64,000 nt of DNA from Candidatus Nitrosopumilus sp. (lineage in GTDB: Archaea; Thermoproteota; Nitrososphaeria; Nitrososphaerales; Nitrosopumilaceae), in NCBI GenBank assembly GCA_016125975.1, contig JAEFCZ010000026.1, positions 1 through 64,000 on the forward strand, in the 5' to 3' direction. Shown piece after piece: positions 30,688-40,915 of the stretch; positions within the stretch are counted from its first letter, which is position 1, and every line of letters starts with the position of its first letter. The translations under genes and the position numbers were made by a program. Below the pieces are notes generated by a model that saw nothing but the letters and a program-made list of their open reading frames with translations, ran no database searches and was not told the DNA's origin.

Positions 30688-30885
30688 ATGAGAACTCTCA
30701 TGAGTGCTGATACTGAATCTAAAATTCAAAAATCAGATATTTCTACTGCTGAATTGATTTCACATTTTCGTGAAAAATGTAAAATTTGTGCTCATCATAG
30801 AATTATGCATGATGCAGAAGGAAAATGTGAAGGTGTTATGAACAAACCTTGCACTTCTGGTTGTGATAAATTTGAAGCAGAATGA
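30688..30885 (+). CDS. Small Cys-rich protein
   Basis: CKICAHHRIMHDAEGKCEGVMNKPCTSGCDKF. Confidence 0.65.
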   Translation: MRTLMSADTESKIQKSDISTAELISHFREKCKICAHHRIMHDAEGKCEGVMNKPCTSGCDKFEAE

Positions 30886-31571
30886 TCTCAAATTCTTTAA
30901 TACTTATTTTCTCTACTTCTTATATGGGTCCTGAAGTAAAAGAAGAAAAAATTTACCCTCTAGGTTATGAACCTGAAACTACTCCTAAATCAACTGACCC
31001 CAATGTTCGAAATCAATTAATTGATTTTATTTTAAAATCTGGACCTACTGAAGTTGTAGATACTGATTTGTTTGCTGTTATGGCAAAGAGACGTTCTACA
31101 AGAAAATTTTCTGATAAGCCAGTTGAGACTACAAAAATTGATAAAATTATTGCAGCAGCTGATACTGCTCCCACTGCTGGAAATTATCAAGGATTTGAAA
31201 TTTTTTATATCAAAAGTCCTGAAAAGAAAAAACAACTAGTTGAGGCATGTAACAAACAGCCTTATGTTGATGCTCCAGTTGTTTTGGTTTTTTGTAAAAA
31301 CCCCTCTAGAGTAAAATTTGATTTCCCTGAATACATCCTGAAAAAATTTGCCATTCAGGATGCCACTTTAGCGGCTGGATATTCTCAATTGGCAGCACAA
31401 GCACTGGGATTAAGTTCTATTTGGATTGGAATGTTTGATGAACAAAAAGTGATGGATGTTATTGGTACTGATTTAGTACCTTCTTCCGTATTGTGCATTG
31501 GATATCCTGAACAAACTAAATTCCCTAAACCTAGACGAAATCTCAAAGACTTGGTTCATGTTACATGGTAA
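30882..31571 (+). CDS. Nitroreductase family protein
   Basis: KRRSTRKFSDKPV, APTAGNYQGFE, AAGYSQLAAQALGLSS. Confidence 0.9.
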   Translation: MISNSLILIFSTSYMGPEVKEEKIYPLGYEPETTPKSTDPNVRNQLIDFILKSGPTEVVDTDLFAVMAKRRSTRKFSDKPVETTKIDKIIAAADTAPTAGNYQGFEIFYIKSPEKKKQLVEACNKQPYVDAPVVLVFCKNPSRVKFDFPEYILKKFAIQDATLAAGYSQLAAQALGLSSIWIGMFDEQKVMDVIGTDLVPSSVLCIGYPEQTKFPKPRRNLKDLVHVTW

Positions 31572-31622
31572 GCTACCCTAAAATCACCCATCTTTAAATA
31601 ATCAAAACTATTTGTTAGATTC

Positions 31623-31856
31623 ATGACTGATGCTTACATAATGCTAAATTGTGAGTTGGGAGCAGAGTCCGAAATTATTGAAAAACTCAAAGAACTCGAA
31701 CAAGTTGTAGATGTCTTTGAAACTATTGGAACTCATGATATGCTGGTCAAATTACAGGCAGAAAATTTTGAGAAGATTCGAGAGATAGTTTCCTGGAATA
31801 TCCAAAAACTGGATAAAGTTCGCTCTACTGCAACTCTCATAAAAAAAGATAATTAA
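31623..31856 (+). CDS. Lrp/AsnC ligand-binding (RAM) domain protein
   Basis: AYIMLNCELGAESEIIEKLKELEQVVDVFETIGTHDMLVKL. Confidence 0.85.
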   Translation: MTDAYIMLNCELGAESEIIEKLKELEQVVDVFETIGTHDMLVKLQAENFEKIREIVSWNIQKLDKVRSTATLIKKDN

Positions 31857-31878
31857 GATTAATTCTATTCCGATTTAG

Positions 31879-32055
31879 ATGGCAGACGAGAAAAATGAGA
31901 TAGACAAACTCATTGATAATATGATTACTAGTGGTGATGAATTAGTCGACAATCTCAAAACAGTTTTGCCAAACTCTCTTGCTGAATCAATGGTAATGTT
32001 TCATGAATCCAATGTTGAAAATTTGAAAAAAATTAAAGATTTTCTTAACAAATAG
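31879..32055 (+). CDS. Small acidic helical protein
   Basis: 58 aa MADEKNEIDKLIDNMITSGDELVDNLKTVLPNSLAESM..., read directly. Confidence 0.5.
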   Translation: MADEKNEIDKLIDNMITSGDELVDNLKTVLPNSLAESMVMFHESNVENLKKIKDFLNK

Positions 32056-32117
32056 GTTTTGAATGAATCATCTTATTGCTACTATATACTTTTTAATCAT
32101 TAGTTTGATTTGAAACC

Positions 32118-32495
32118 GTGTCCCGATCTAGAACAATTAGTATTGTGGTACAGAAAAAAACAGGAGATGCATTTGATGCTATTTTACAACTACCTCCAAA
32201 AATAATGCCTGATGCAAAATTCAATGATGATGGTTGGTGGTCATTTACTGGACCTCATGGAAAATCTAAACTGAAATTTAATGAAAATAAATCACTTGGA
32301 ATTTTAGACCATAAATATATCGATGAAGAATCTGTATGGGATGTTCCAATGAGGGTCATTTCAAATGGAGATTTTTCTGAAATTATGATTACTCTAAACA
32401 AACCTGATGAATTAACTGATGATCAATTTAACCAAAGAGTGGAAGAGATTGGTGAGATGGTAAACAATATGAAACAAATTATAGAATCTTCTTAA
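32118..32495 (+). CDS. Hypothetical protein (SRPBCC-like fold possible)
   Basis: 125 aa, GTG start. Confidence 0.55.
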   Translation: MSRSRTISIVVQKKTGDAFDAILQLPPKIMPDAKFNDDGWWSFTGPHGKSKLKFNENKSLGILDHKYIDEESVWDVPMRVISNGDFSEIMITLNKPDELTDDQFNQRVEEIGEMVNNMKQIIESS

Positions 32496-32647
32496 TTGAG
32501 CCTGATTCGTAGAAATCATTCTTTAACCTTAAAAGTAAATTTGGTAATATTGTATTGATAAAAATGCCCTATGAAGAAAGTATATTTTCAAAGATTAGAA
32601 GAAGATGATCCTGAAGGCTATGAAAAGATAAAATCTAAAAAAACTTC

Positions 32648-32989
32648 TTAGTCTTGTTTTCCTTCTGAATCCTCGTTTCTAGTATTTCCAGGCCCCACAA
32701 TATCTTCAGGTTTTACTTTACTGTCCCAATCTCCTCTTACTCCTTTGATCAAAGCAATCACTCCTGCCGCAAGTAACCCTATTACTAGAGCAAAAAATAC
32801 TGTTTGGTTCATTATCTTAAATGAACAATTAATCTCCTGTGGGGGCTTATCTTCAAAATATTCGTAACATATTCCAAATTCATTTGATTCAAAAGTTGCA
32901 GCTTGATACTGTCCTCCTAATACTCCTAGAACAAGAAATCCAACAAAAGTAAGACCTACCCCAATAAGGATAAATCGCATATCTGTCAT
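32648..32989 (-). CDS. Two-TM membrane protein
   Basis: Two hydrophobic segments. Confidence 0.6.
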   Translation of the reverse strand: MTDMRFILIGVGLTFVGFLVLGVLGGQYQAATFESNEFGICYEYFEDKPPQEINCSFKIMNQTVFFALVIGLLAAGVIALIKGVRGDWDSKVKPEDIVGPGNTRNEDSEGKQD

Positions 32990-33043
32990 GATCTTTTTTG
33001 TCGATTCACAGTATTTACATTTTCATCTAAAAATATTCTAGTA

Positions 33044-33517
33044 TTATTTTTCTAGTAATGTTTTGAGATTTTCTAGTGATGCCTCATAAAATGAGCCCAT
33101 AAACACAAGAAAATCTGTAAACTGTCTTTCTGACATTTTTTTACTGTTTAGATATGATTGCCATGTTAGTTCTACCATATTCCTTGATTTTGGCTTGATG
33201 GATATTGTTGCCACATATGCTCTTAATGGCAAACCTTCAGTTGCAACATATGTGAAATATTCTCCAGTTTTCCATGCTACAATATGTTCTTCAATTTGAT
33301 TTCCATCTGCAAACGTGATTAATCTTATTGCTCCTACATCTTTTTTCTTTTTAGAAAGGTAGACTGTCTTTTTTACGTCAACTAACCATGTGGGGAGACC
33401 TACAATATTACTGACTTTTCTCCAAACTTTGTCTTTTGATGCTTTAATCTTTATTGTTTTTCTTACTGTGCCTGTGTGAAATGATTTTTTTGTAGATTTT
33501 GCCATATGGACACTCAA
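33044..33517 (-). CDS. SRPBCC/polyketide cyclase-like protein
   Basis: KIKASKDKVWRKVSNIVGLPTWLVDVKKT. Confidence 0.7.
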   Translation of the reverse strand: MSVHMAKSTKKSFHTGTVRKTIKIKASKDKVWRKVSNIVGLPTWLVDVKKTVYLSKKKKDVGAIRLITFADGNQIEEHIVAWKTGEYFTYVATEGLPLRAYVATISIKPKSRNMVELTWQSYLNSKKMSERQFTDFLVFMGSFYEASLENLKTLLEK

Positions 33518-33577
33518 ATCTTGTGAGTTTTAAATTTTGTACAACCATTTTTAATCCCCTTTAGCAAATATTATCAA

Positions 33578-34858
33578 ATGGTCTTTGGATGGGGGAAAAA
33601 GAAACAAGAAGAAAAACCAGTAGAGGAGATTCCTCAAACTAAGGAAATTTCCCTATCTGATGTGGAAAAAATTGTCGCTGATCTAGTGAAATTACGAGAA
33701 TCTCAAACCGTATATGAAGTAAAACACCTACGAAATAACACTGCTCCTCTAATTGATGATTTAATCAAAGTTGGAAACATGCTTGAAAAAGACACCCTAA
33801 ACGTTGATGATATTGATAAGCATCTTGCAATAATTGTTGTCAGAGGTAAAAAACAGGTAATTGAAGTAATCAAGAAAGGCATTTCATCTCTACCTGAAGT
33901 ATCTTCTATTGATGATGCAAAAAAATTAGATACATTGCTAAATCAAATTCTCAAAAAAGTGGGAGATGTTTTAGGACGTCAAACTAGAGTTATCCATATT
34001 TTTGCTAAAAAATATGCCACTCAATTAAAAGACAATTTAGAAGTAATGAATCAAAACCATTCTGACATTCATGACATTCTTCAAAACTTTGAAAACACTA
34101 AATCTAATTCTGATGAGATATCTGACACAATAAAAAAAATTGATACACTCAAATCTACAAAACTAACAAAAACCAAAAAAATTACTGATACAAATAATGA
34201 ATTTGAATCTACAAAAGAACGCCTTTCTTCTTTAGAAAAATCAATTGAAGAAATCAAATCTTCTGATGATTACAAAAAATACATTGAATCAAAAAAATCT
34301 CTTGAATCGTTTGAAAATATAAAATCCAAAATTAAAGATGGAATCAATTCTCAATTTACAAAAATATCTAGACCTCTTGGAAGATATGAATACGCATCAT
34401 CTTTAGATAAAGAGCAAAAAAATATTCTTACAAAATTAGTAGAAAATCCCTTTGATGTATTGACTCTTGAAAACAAAGATTCCATAATTCTAATCTTGGA
34501 AAATGTTAGAAAAGGTATCACTTCAGGTTCTATATCTGTAAAAGATGTAGAAAAGACACTATCTCAAATCACTGAAACTGAAGAGGCATTAGATGGATTT
34601 ATTTTTCAAGTGTCTGAATATTTCGAAAAACATCAAAAAATGTCTGATGATCTAAATTCACTTCGCTCTGAAAAATTAACTTCATTAGAAACTGAATTTA
34701 CAAAAACTTCTGATTCTAAAGATGACTTGGAACTAAAATCTGAAACATTTCAAGGTGAAGTAGATGAAATTGATTCTACAATACCTGAACTTGTATCTGA
34801 AATAGAGAAAAAATTACGTTCATTTTCTAATACTCGTTATACTGTTTTGATGTCTTAA
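33578..34858 (+). CDS. Long coiled-coil protein
   Basis: 426 aa, Lys/Glu/Ser-rich heptad-like sequence. Confidence 0.75.
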   Translation: MVFGWGKKKQEEKPVEEIPQTKEISLSDVEKIVADLVKLRESQTVYEVKHLRNNTAPLIDDLIKVGNMLEKDTLNVDDIDKHLAIIVVRGKKQVIEVIKKGISSLPEVSSIDDAKKLDTLLNQILKKVGDVLGRQTRVIHIFAKKYATQLKDNLEVMNQNHSDIHDILQNFENTKSNSDEISDTIKKIDTLKSTKLTKTKKITDTNNEFESTKERLSSLEKSIEEIKSSDDYKKYIESKKSLESFENIKSKIKDGINSQFTKISRPLGRYEYASSLDKEQKNILTKLVENPFDVLTLENKDSIILILENVRKGITSGSISVKDVEKTLSQITETEEALDGFIFQVSEYFEKHQKMSDDLNSLRSEKLTSLETEFTKTSDSKDDLELKSETFQGEVDEIDSTIPELVSEIEKKLRSFSNTRYTVLMS

Positions 34859-34889
34859 AATTAAATTAGTTCAAAACATCAGAAACACT

Positions 34890-35288
34890 GTGTTATTCAA
34901 AAAGAAGAAATTTGAACGTAAAGTTATCATTCAAAAAGACGTTCTTGATAGTATTTTGTCATATTGTCAGATAAAACATCCTAACGAAGGAATTTTGATT
35001 CTAAAAGGAAAATCAAAAAATGGAGAAATTAACATTGATGGACTTGTAATTCCACCATTCAATTACACTGGGCCTACATTTGCAGGGTTTCCTCATTCTT
35101 TCTTACCTTTTGATATGAGCTATATTGGAATAGTACACTCTCATCCTAGTGGGTCTGCAGAACCTTCTGTTACTGATTTACATAATTTTTTTGGATTAGT
35201 TTCTCTAATTGTGAAATCCCCTTATTCTGATGATTCTGTTTTTGCATGGGACAGCGGCGGAAATGCTATTCCAATTTCAATAAAATAA
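34890..35288 (+). CDS. JAB1/MPN (JAMM) metalloprotease domain protein
   Basis: EGILILKG and HSHPSGSAEPSVTD JAMM motif; GTG start. Confidence 0.8.
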   Translation: MLFKKKKFERKVIIQKDVLDSILSYCQIKHPNEGILILKGKSKNGEINIDGLVIPPFNYTGPTFAGFPHSFLPFDMSYIGIVHSHPSGSAEPSVTDLHNFFGLVSLIVKSPYSDDSVFAWDSGGNAIPISIK

Positions 35289-35361
35289 TTCCTGAAATTC
35301 TAGTGTAGTCTCAAAAAAACTGACAAAACTTTATAACCTTTTTGAAGATACTTTCTATGAA

Positions 35362-35691
35362 TTGTTTAATTACAAAATTTATTTGATTTTCTTATTTGCA
35401 TCATTAGCTATTAGCATAGGTTTGCAAATGGTTTTGCCATTCCCATACGGGTTGGGTGCTGCACTTGCAATATTTATCGCATTTCCACTAATTTTGAGAA
35501 GACGATACATGAACCGCATGAGAGGTGGTTATGGTGGTAATGATTCTGGAACTGGAGGTGGTGGATTCTTTGGAATGGGTTCACAAGGTGGTTCTGGTGG
35601 TGTTCGTTACGTATGTCTTGTATGTAACAACAAACACAAAGGTGGCTCTTGTCCACGATGTGGTTCTAAGATGCAACGTGCTGACTTTTAG
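35362..35691 (+). CDS. Membrane protein with Gly-rich linker and zinc ribbon
   Basis: TM segments then CLVCNNKHKGGSCPRCGSK. Confidence 0.7.
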   Translation: MFNYKIYLIFLFASLAISIGLQMVLPFPYGLGAALAIFIAFPLILRRRYMNRMRGGYGGNDSGTGGGGFFGMGSQGGSGGVRYVCLVCNNKHKGGSCPRCGSKMQRADF

Positions 35692-35696
35692 AAGAA

Positions 35697-36008
35697 ATGT
35701 CTCTAGATGAAATTCGCCAAAAGGTAATCTTTCACAATTCAGTAGATGTCTGGATTTCTGCATGTGGTGAAAAAAACAAAGATTGGACAAACACTGAAGA
35801 TTATAAAAAATTCATAGCACATTTACTAAAAAATAATCTTAACCTCAAAGCTTTCAATCTTTGTACTCATGAAGCAGGAGCAACTGAGGAAGAAAAAACA
35901 AAATTCACTGAAGTTTTAGCTGAAACAAAAGTAACTGATCCTAATTCTCAAACATATACCATCAAACTAAATGATTCTGCAATAGACACCATTAGAAGTT
36001 ATTTCTGA
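35697..36008 (+). CDS. Hypothetical protein
   Basis: 103 aa ORF following in operon. Confidence 0.6.
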   Translation: MSLDEIRQKVIFHNSVDVWISACGEKNKDWTNTEDYKKFIAHLLKNNLNLKAFNLCTHEAGATEEEKTKFTEVLAETKVTDPNSQTYTIKLNDSAIDTIRSYF

Positions 36009-37376
36009 TTATCTCTTTAGTTTTGGATTAACAATTGCATCTAATGCACTTCCTATAAAGACAAATGCAAGTCCTGCAATGGCAATCATTATTCCAGGTG
36101 GCATGATCCACCACCATAATCCTCTAGATGCTGCACCAAATGTATTTGCATCATGAAGTATGTGTCCCCATGTTGGAAATGATGGATCACCTAGTCCTAG
36201 AAAGCTTAAACCGGCTTCAGTAGTGATCGCAGCTGGAACTGATATTGCGATACTGGCAAATGCGTATGGGAGTAATTGAGGCAAGATGTGTTTAAGTACA
36301 ATTTTTGAATCTTTTTGCCCCATCATATTTGCTGCATCTACATATCCTCTAGTTTTGATTTGTAGTGACATGCTTCTGGCAACTTTTGCAATGCCTACCC
36401 AACCAAATATCATCAAAAATCCGACTAGAACGAAGATACTATTACTAATTGTAACTGATAAAATGATTAGAAATGGAAGTGCAGGCAATGCGTAGATTAC
36501 ATCATTGAATCGCATCATCATTTCATCTGTTTTTTTACCCTTGTATCCTGCATAGATTCCATACAGTAATCCTGCTATTACTGATGCAATTGATACTACT
36601 AAACCGATGAATAGTGCAAGCGGAGTTCCCCACAGTAACCCTACTGCAAGGTCTCGTCTTAGTTCATCTGTTCCCATTATTCCAAATGCCTTTCCTCCTA
36701 TGATCAATTTTGATTCGTGAACTTGAATTTCTGAATTTATCGAATATGTGTCAATTGAAAAAATATAATTTCCTTTGAGAGGTTCATTTGTATCTCTTTT
36801 TGAAAAAACAATATCTTCAGCTGATAATTGTTCTAAATTAAAATTAAATATATTTGACTGTAGTAACAAATTTTTCTTTATTGATTCGTCTGTTGAAAAA
36901 ATTCTTTCACTGTGAATTGTTTTAGAATTTGAATATGGTAGTGATGTTGATAATAATTCCAATTTTATTCCATCAGGTCGTATAACTGACATTTGTAATA
37001 ATGCTGATTCAGAATATTCTGATGAAAAAACATAGATAAAGTCATTTGGAAAAAACTCATAATCAAAATTCACTCCAAATTTGTGTGATAATAACATAAC
37101 TTCACCTTCGGAATTAGTTTGAATGGTTGGTGTTTCTATAATTTTATGTTCTGGAATTTTTTCAGTCATGAAAATATTTACCCAAACAGGAATTGCTACT
37201 TTAGGATATAAGATCCAATTTCCTGGATTATTCCATTCTTGAAATGTTTCTACTGGAATGGCAATTATCGCAATAATTGATGTTGCAATAAGTATTCCTA
37301 GAATAATAATTCCTACAATTCCAATCTTGCTTCTAAGAAATTCTTGTTTAATCTCCTGTGGTGTTATACTGCTCAT
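36009..37376 (-). CDS. ABC transporter permease (DppC-like)
   Basis: Multiple TM; AANMMGQKDSKIVLKHILPQLLPY EAA-type loop; overlaps DppB-like gene. Confidence 0.85.
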   Translation of the reverse strand: MSSITPQEIKQEFLRSKIGIVGIIILGILIATSIIAIIAIPVETFQEWNNPGNWILYPKVAIPVWVNIFMTEKIPEHKIIETPTIQTNSEGEVMLLSHKFGVNFDYEFFPNDFIYVFSSEYSESALLQMSVIRPDGIKLELLSTSLPYSNSKTIHSERIFSTDESIKKNLLLQSNIFNFNLEQLSAEDIVFSKRDTNEPLKGNYIFSIDTYSINSEIQVHESKLIIGGKAFGIMGTDELRRDLAVGLLWGTPLALFIGLVVSIASVIAGLLYGIYAGYKGKKTDEMMMRFNDVIYALPALPFLIILSVTISNSIFVLVGFLMIFGWVGIAKVARSMSLQIKTRGYVDAANMMGQKDSKIVLKHILPQLLPYAFASIAISVPAAITTEAGLSFLGLGDPSFPTWGHILHDANTFGAASRGLWWWIMPPGIMIAIAGLAFVFIGSALDAIVNPKLKR

Positions 37377-38428
37377 TGTCCTGTTCTCACTCTTGGATCA
37401 AAATATCCGTATAGTAAATCTGCAATGAATATGCTAACTAAGAAGAATACCGTTAGAATGTATGTTGCTCCAATAATTACTGGTAAATCCATGACTGTTA
37501 TTGCTTCAAAATATAGTCTTCCCATTCCTGGCCAATCAAATACAGCTTCCGTAATGATTGCACCTCCTAAAGATCCTGATAAACTTAGAGCTAGAATTGT
37601 AACAATAGGCGGTGCTGCATTTTTTAATGCATGAGTATAGATAATCTTTTTTTGTTTTATGCCAATTGTTCTTTTTGCCATTATGAAATCTTCTTGCATG
37701 ATTCCTACCATGAAATTTCTTACCAAATAAGCCCATGAACCAAAACCAATCATTACAATTGTAATTAGTGGTAATGCCATGTGGTACAACAATGAACCTA
37801 TGTATCCAGGATCTGATGAAGGAATGTCTGGAGTTGCTCTTGCTGGAAATATTTGATATGTGAATGCAAATAAAAATATCATTAACATTCCTATCCACCA
37901 TACTGGAAAACTAGAACTGATAATTGCAAAACTTGATGTTATTCTATCTATAACTGAACCAACTTTACTAGCAGATAATGCTCCTAGAAAAATCCCTATA
38001 ATTGAAATTATTATTGTAGCTGTTGTAAATAGAAGAATTGTTCTTGGAAGTTTTTCAAATATGATGTCTTTTACATCTGATGATCCTTCATCACTAGTAA
38101 GAAATGTAGCATGACCAAAATCTAAAAGTAAAATTTTATACATTGTAAGGCCTATTCTTTGAGGTGAGTACCATGGTTCATCCAGACCCAGAACCTTAAT
38201 TCTTTGATCAATCTGACCTTGTATGAATTCTTCAAATTCATCAACTGACGAAAAACTTTCTGCAATAGCTGGATTTTCAGTTATTTCTGAACGAACCTGA
38301 AATACGATTCCTTGTTTTAGGATGGTATCCATGTTTGAACCTACTAATGAAATTGTGATCAATAATGTGATCATTAAAACTCCAAACATTGTTGCCGCTC
38401 TTGTAGCAACATATCTTTTCATACTCAA
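37373..38428 (-). CDS. ABC transporter permease (DppB-like)
   Basis: AKRTIGIKQKKIIYTHALKNAAPPIVT. Confidence 0.85.
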   Translation of the reverse strand: MSMKRYVATRAATMFGVLMITLLITISLVGSNMDTILKQGIVFQVRSEITENPAIAESFSSVDEFEEFIQGQIDQRIKVLGLDEPWYSPQRIGLTMYKILLLDFGHATFLTSDEGSSDVKDIIFEKLPRTILLFTTATIIISIIGIFLGALSASKVGSVIDRITSSFAIISSSFPVWWIGMLMIFLFAFTYQIFPARATPDIPSSDPGYIGSLLYHMALPLITIVMIGFGSWAYLVRNFMVGIMQEDFIMAKRTIGIKQKKIIYTHALKNAAPPIVTILALSLSGSLGGAIITEAVFDWPGMGRLYFEAITVMDLPVIIGATYILTVFFLVSIFIADLLYGYFDPRVRTGQ

Positions 38429-38627
38429 TAATCATGAATGTGAAAATCAGTTTATAATCATTTGAAAATTACCAAAAAAACATTTTGATGAGAGTGAAAC
38501 GAACTCTAGGCATATTCTGAGCAGAAAAGCAGGTCTCTCGTCATGTATATTATAGTAATAAAATTATTTAAGATTTTATGAACATATTATTCTAAAAAAT
38601 TATAATTCCTTTCATAATTGGTAAAAT

Positions 38628-38923
38628 ATGGTAAATACTGGTAACAGAGGTTTTGATCCTGATGAATTGATATTAACAAAATTTGAAATCCTTGAATTTT
38701 GTGATCGGGTAATAAAAAAATGGAATAAACATCCTTCAAAAAATGCAAAAAATATTCTTGCAATGAATCCGTAAAGACTAGTGTTTTGTGGACTGATGAA
38801 GATTCTCTTAAATCTATTTGGGGAGAAATTATTGCATGGACATTCGAACTTCTTTATGAGAATGCTATGGCTCAAGATAAAGAATGGGCAAACATGCTAA
38901 AAAAATTAAAGAATAAAAAATAA
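38628..38923 (+). pseudogene. Frameshifted small gene
   Basis: MVNTGNRGFDPDELILTKFEILEFCDRVIKKWNKHPSKNAKNILAMNP* continues in another frame as KTSVLWTDEDSLKSIWGEIIAWTFELLYENAMAQDKEWANMLKKLKNKK*. Confidence 0.45.
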
Positions 38924-38941
38924 CAATACTGTTCAATTGGT

Positions 38942-39184
38942 ATGAGCGCAAATACCCTACGTAAGGCAAAAAAGTTAGTTGAAAGTGGAGGTGTTTCAAA
39001 AATTGATGATGATTTATTTCAGATAAAATCTTCATCTGATCCTGATAAATCCTATTTTGTGACATCTGATACTTGTGAATGTCCTGGATTCAAAAATTTT
39101 TACAAGTTTCATCATGGAAAGGGATTAAAAGCGAATTGTTCTCATTTAGAAGCAATTAGAATATTTAAAAAAGAAAATTCTTAA
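38942..39184 (+). CDS. SWIM-type zinc-finger-like small protein
   Basis: CECPGFKNFYKFHHGKGLKANCSHLEAI (CxC...CxH). Confidence 0.7.
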   Translation: MSANTLRKAKKLVESGGVSKIDDDLFQIKSSSDPDKSYFVTSDTCECPGFKNFYKFHHGKGLKANCSHLEAIRIFKKENS

Positions 39185-39186
39185 AA

Positions 39187-39522
39187 TTATTTTATTTTTG
39201 TTGTATCTACTTTTCCCACATATGCTTTGTTTTTTGATATTATGATTGGTCGTAAAATTAATCCTGGATATTTTACCATCAATTTGATTACCTGAGTATC
39301 TGTTTTTTTGCTATTTTCTAAATCTAGCTCTTTGTACATTTTATCTCGTTTTCTCAAAAGTTCTGATGGTTTTTTCCCAGTCATTTTTATGACTTTTTTT
39401 AATTCTGATTCTGAAAATGGGTCTTTGAAAAAATCTCTTTTTTCAATATCTGTCTTCATTCTTTCAATTTCAGATACTGTTTTTTTGCAGGTAATGCATG
39501 TGGGTTTATGAAATATTTTCAA
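39187..39522 (-). CDS. ArsC/Spx-family protein
   Basis: HKPTCITCKKTVSEIE...KRDFFKDPFSESELKKVIKMTGKKPSELLRKRD. Confidence 0.85.
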   Translation of the reverse strand: MKIFHKPTCITCKKTVSEIERMKTDIEKRDFFKDPFSESELKKVIKMTGKKPSELLRKRDKMYKELDLENSKKTDTQVIKLMVKYPGLILRPIIISKNKAYVGKVDTTKIK

Positions 39523-39576
39523 TCTAAAATTTATTCATAAATATGGTTAAAAATTGTTTAGAAAAAAGGTGTGTTG

Positions 39577-39744
39577 CTAGGCACAACAAATTGATTTTTT
39601 AAAATCTTCAGAGTTTCTTTCAAAATTACACTCTTTGCATACTTGCCAACTTCTTTTTTTCAGAAGTGAAAATGATGATTTATAACAAACTGAATACATT
39701 TTTCCACCACAAGTTGGACATGATAATGGGATATCTATTTTCAT
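39577..39744 (-). CDS. Small zinc-ribbon protein
   Basis: 55 aa MKIDIPLSCPTCGGKMYSVCYKSS...VCKECNFE, read directly. Confidence 0.6.
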   Translation of the reverse strand: MKIDIPLSCPTCGGKMYSVCYKSSFSLLKKRSWQVCKECNFERNSEDFKKSICCA

Positions 39745-39789
39745 AAACTGTATATGTGAATTTTTAATATAAGGCGCACGTAGAATTTA

Positions 39790-40760
39790 TCAATCGTTCT
39801 TTTCTTCAGATTCTTCATCTATTGACTCTTCAAGTTGCTGATTGAATTGTTCTAATTTTTCCTTTGGTATCGCAAGCATTTCAAGATATGCTTGTTGTGC
39901 TTCTTCATATGTTCCACCATCTGCAATAATCTGTTCCCTAACTGCCTGTGCTTCTTCAAATATATTTTTTGTAAAGTTCAATTGGCTAACTATGATGTCT
40001 TGTATTTCTGGATCTAAACTGTTCACATAATATTCGTAATTTGTTCCTTCATATACTCCATAATTTGGTGCGTACTCTTCAATTGCTTGTTCTGTAAGAT
40101 CATCTGCAATGGCTCTTTGTTCCTCTATATGCAATTCTTCTTCATTTGGTTGAGTTGCCTCTTTATTTTCTAAAATTAATTCTTGTAATAACCCATGATA
40201 ATATTTGAAGAGTGTTTGTCCTATAGGATCTTTTTCAAATTAGATGCAGCTGAATCTGGAAAATCAATTATCAAAAATTTGAAGAGTGTTTGTCCTATAG
40301 GATCTTTTTCAAAGTCACTTTCATTTGAACTTAGATATTTTCTTGCCTCATCAGTATCTAATTTTTGTTGTAATAATGAAACAGCTGATGCATCTCCTTT
40401 TATTTGGAATTGGGTGGATTCTAACCCTGTTATTCCATACCATGTTGCAATTACATTAATTGTATAAGTTCCTGGAGTTTTTTCAAAGTCTTTGAACTCT
40501 CCTCTAAACACTCCCCACGGATCAGTAAATGCCTTTGTTGTTTCAGAACCTGTTCAGATTAATACTTCTGCACCTCGAATAGGATTGTATGCATGGTCTA
40601 CTACTTTACCAGTTACTGCTAATATCTCACCTGAAATTATTGCGCCTTTCTATACATTGAGGTCTATGATTAATTCCCATAGTTCTGCTTCAGATGTCTG
40701 GATGCTAGAAAATAACATCAAAAATGAAAATATTCCTACTATTCCTACTTTTTTGTACAC
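39790..40760 (-). pseudogene. Secreted protein gene with two in-frame stops and a frame-breaking 74-bp duplication
   Basis: VYKKVGIVGIFSFLMLFSSIQTSEAELWELIIDLNV*KGAIISGE...VLI*TGSETTKAFTD...; TAG 40650-40652, TGA 40554-40556; repeat at 40203-40239/40277-40313. Confidence 0.7.
40203..40313. repeat. 37-bp direct repeat, offset 74 bp
   Basis: ATTTGAAGAGTGTTTGTCCTATAGGATCTTTTTCAAA occurs at 40203-40239 and 40277-40313. Confidence 0.9.
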
Positions 40761-40915
40761 TTGATGTCGTGTTGATTTCTATTGTTAAGACAAAGTATGA
40801 AGAAAAATTCGCTAATTTTCAATTTTATTTGATTCATTTTGACTATTTTCATGCTTGTTAAGGTCGATTAATTCCAGATTGTTCTTAAACCCCCAAATTT
40901 ATCTAATCATGAATT

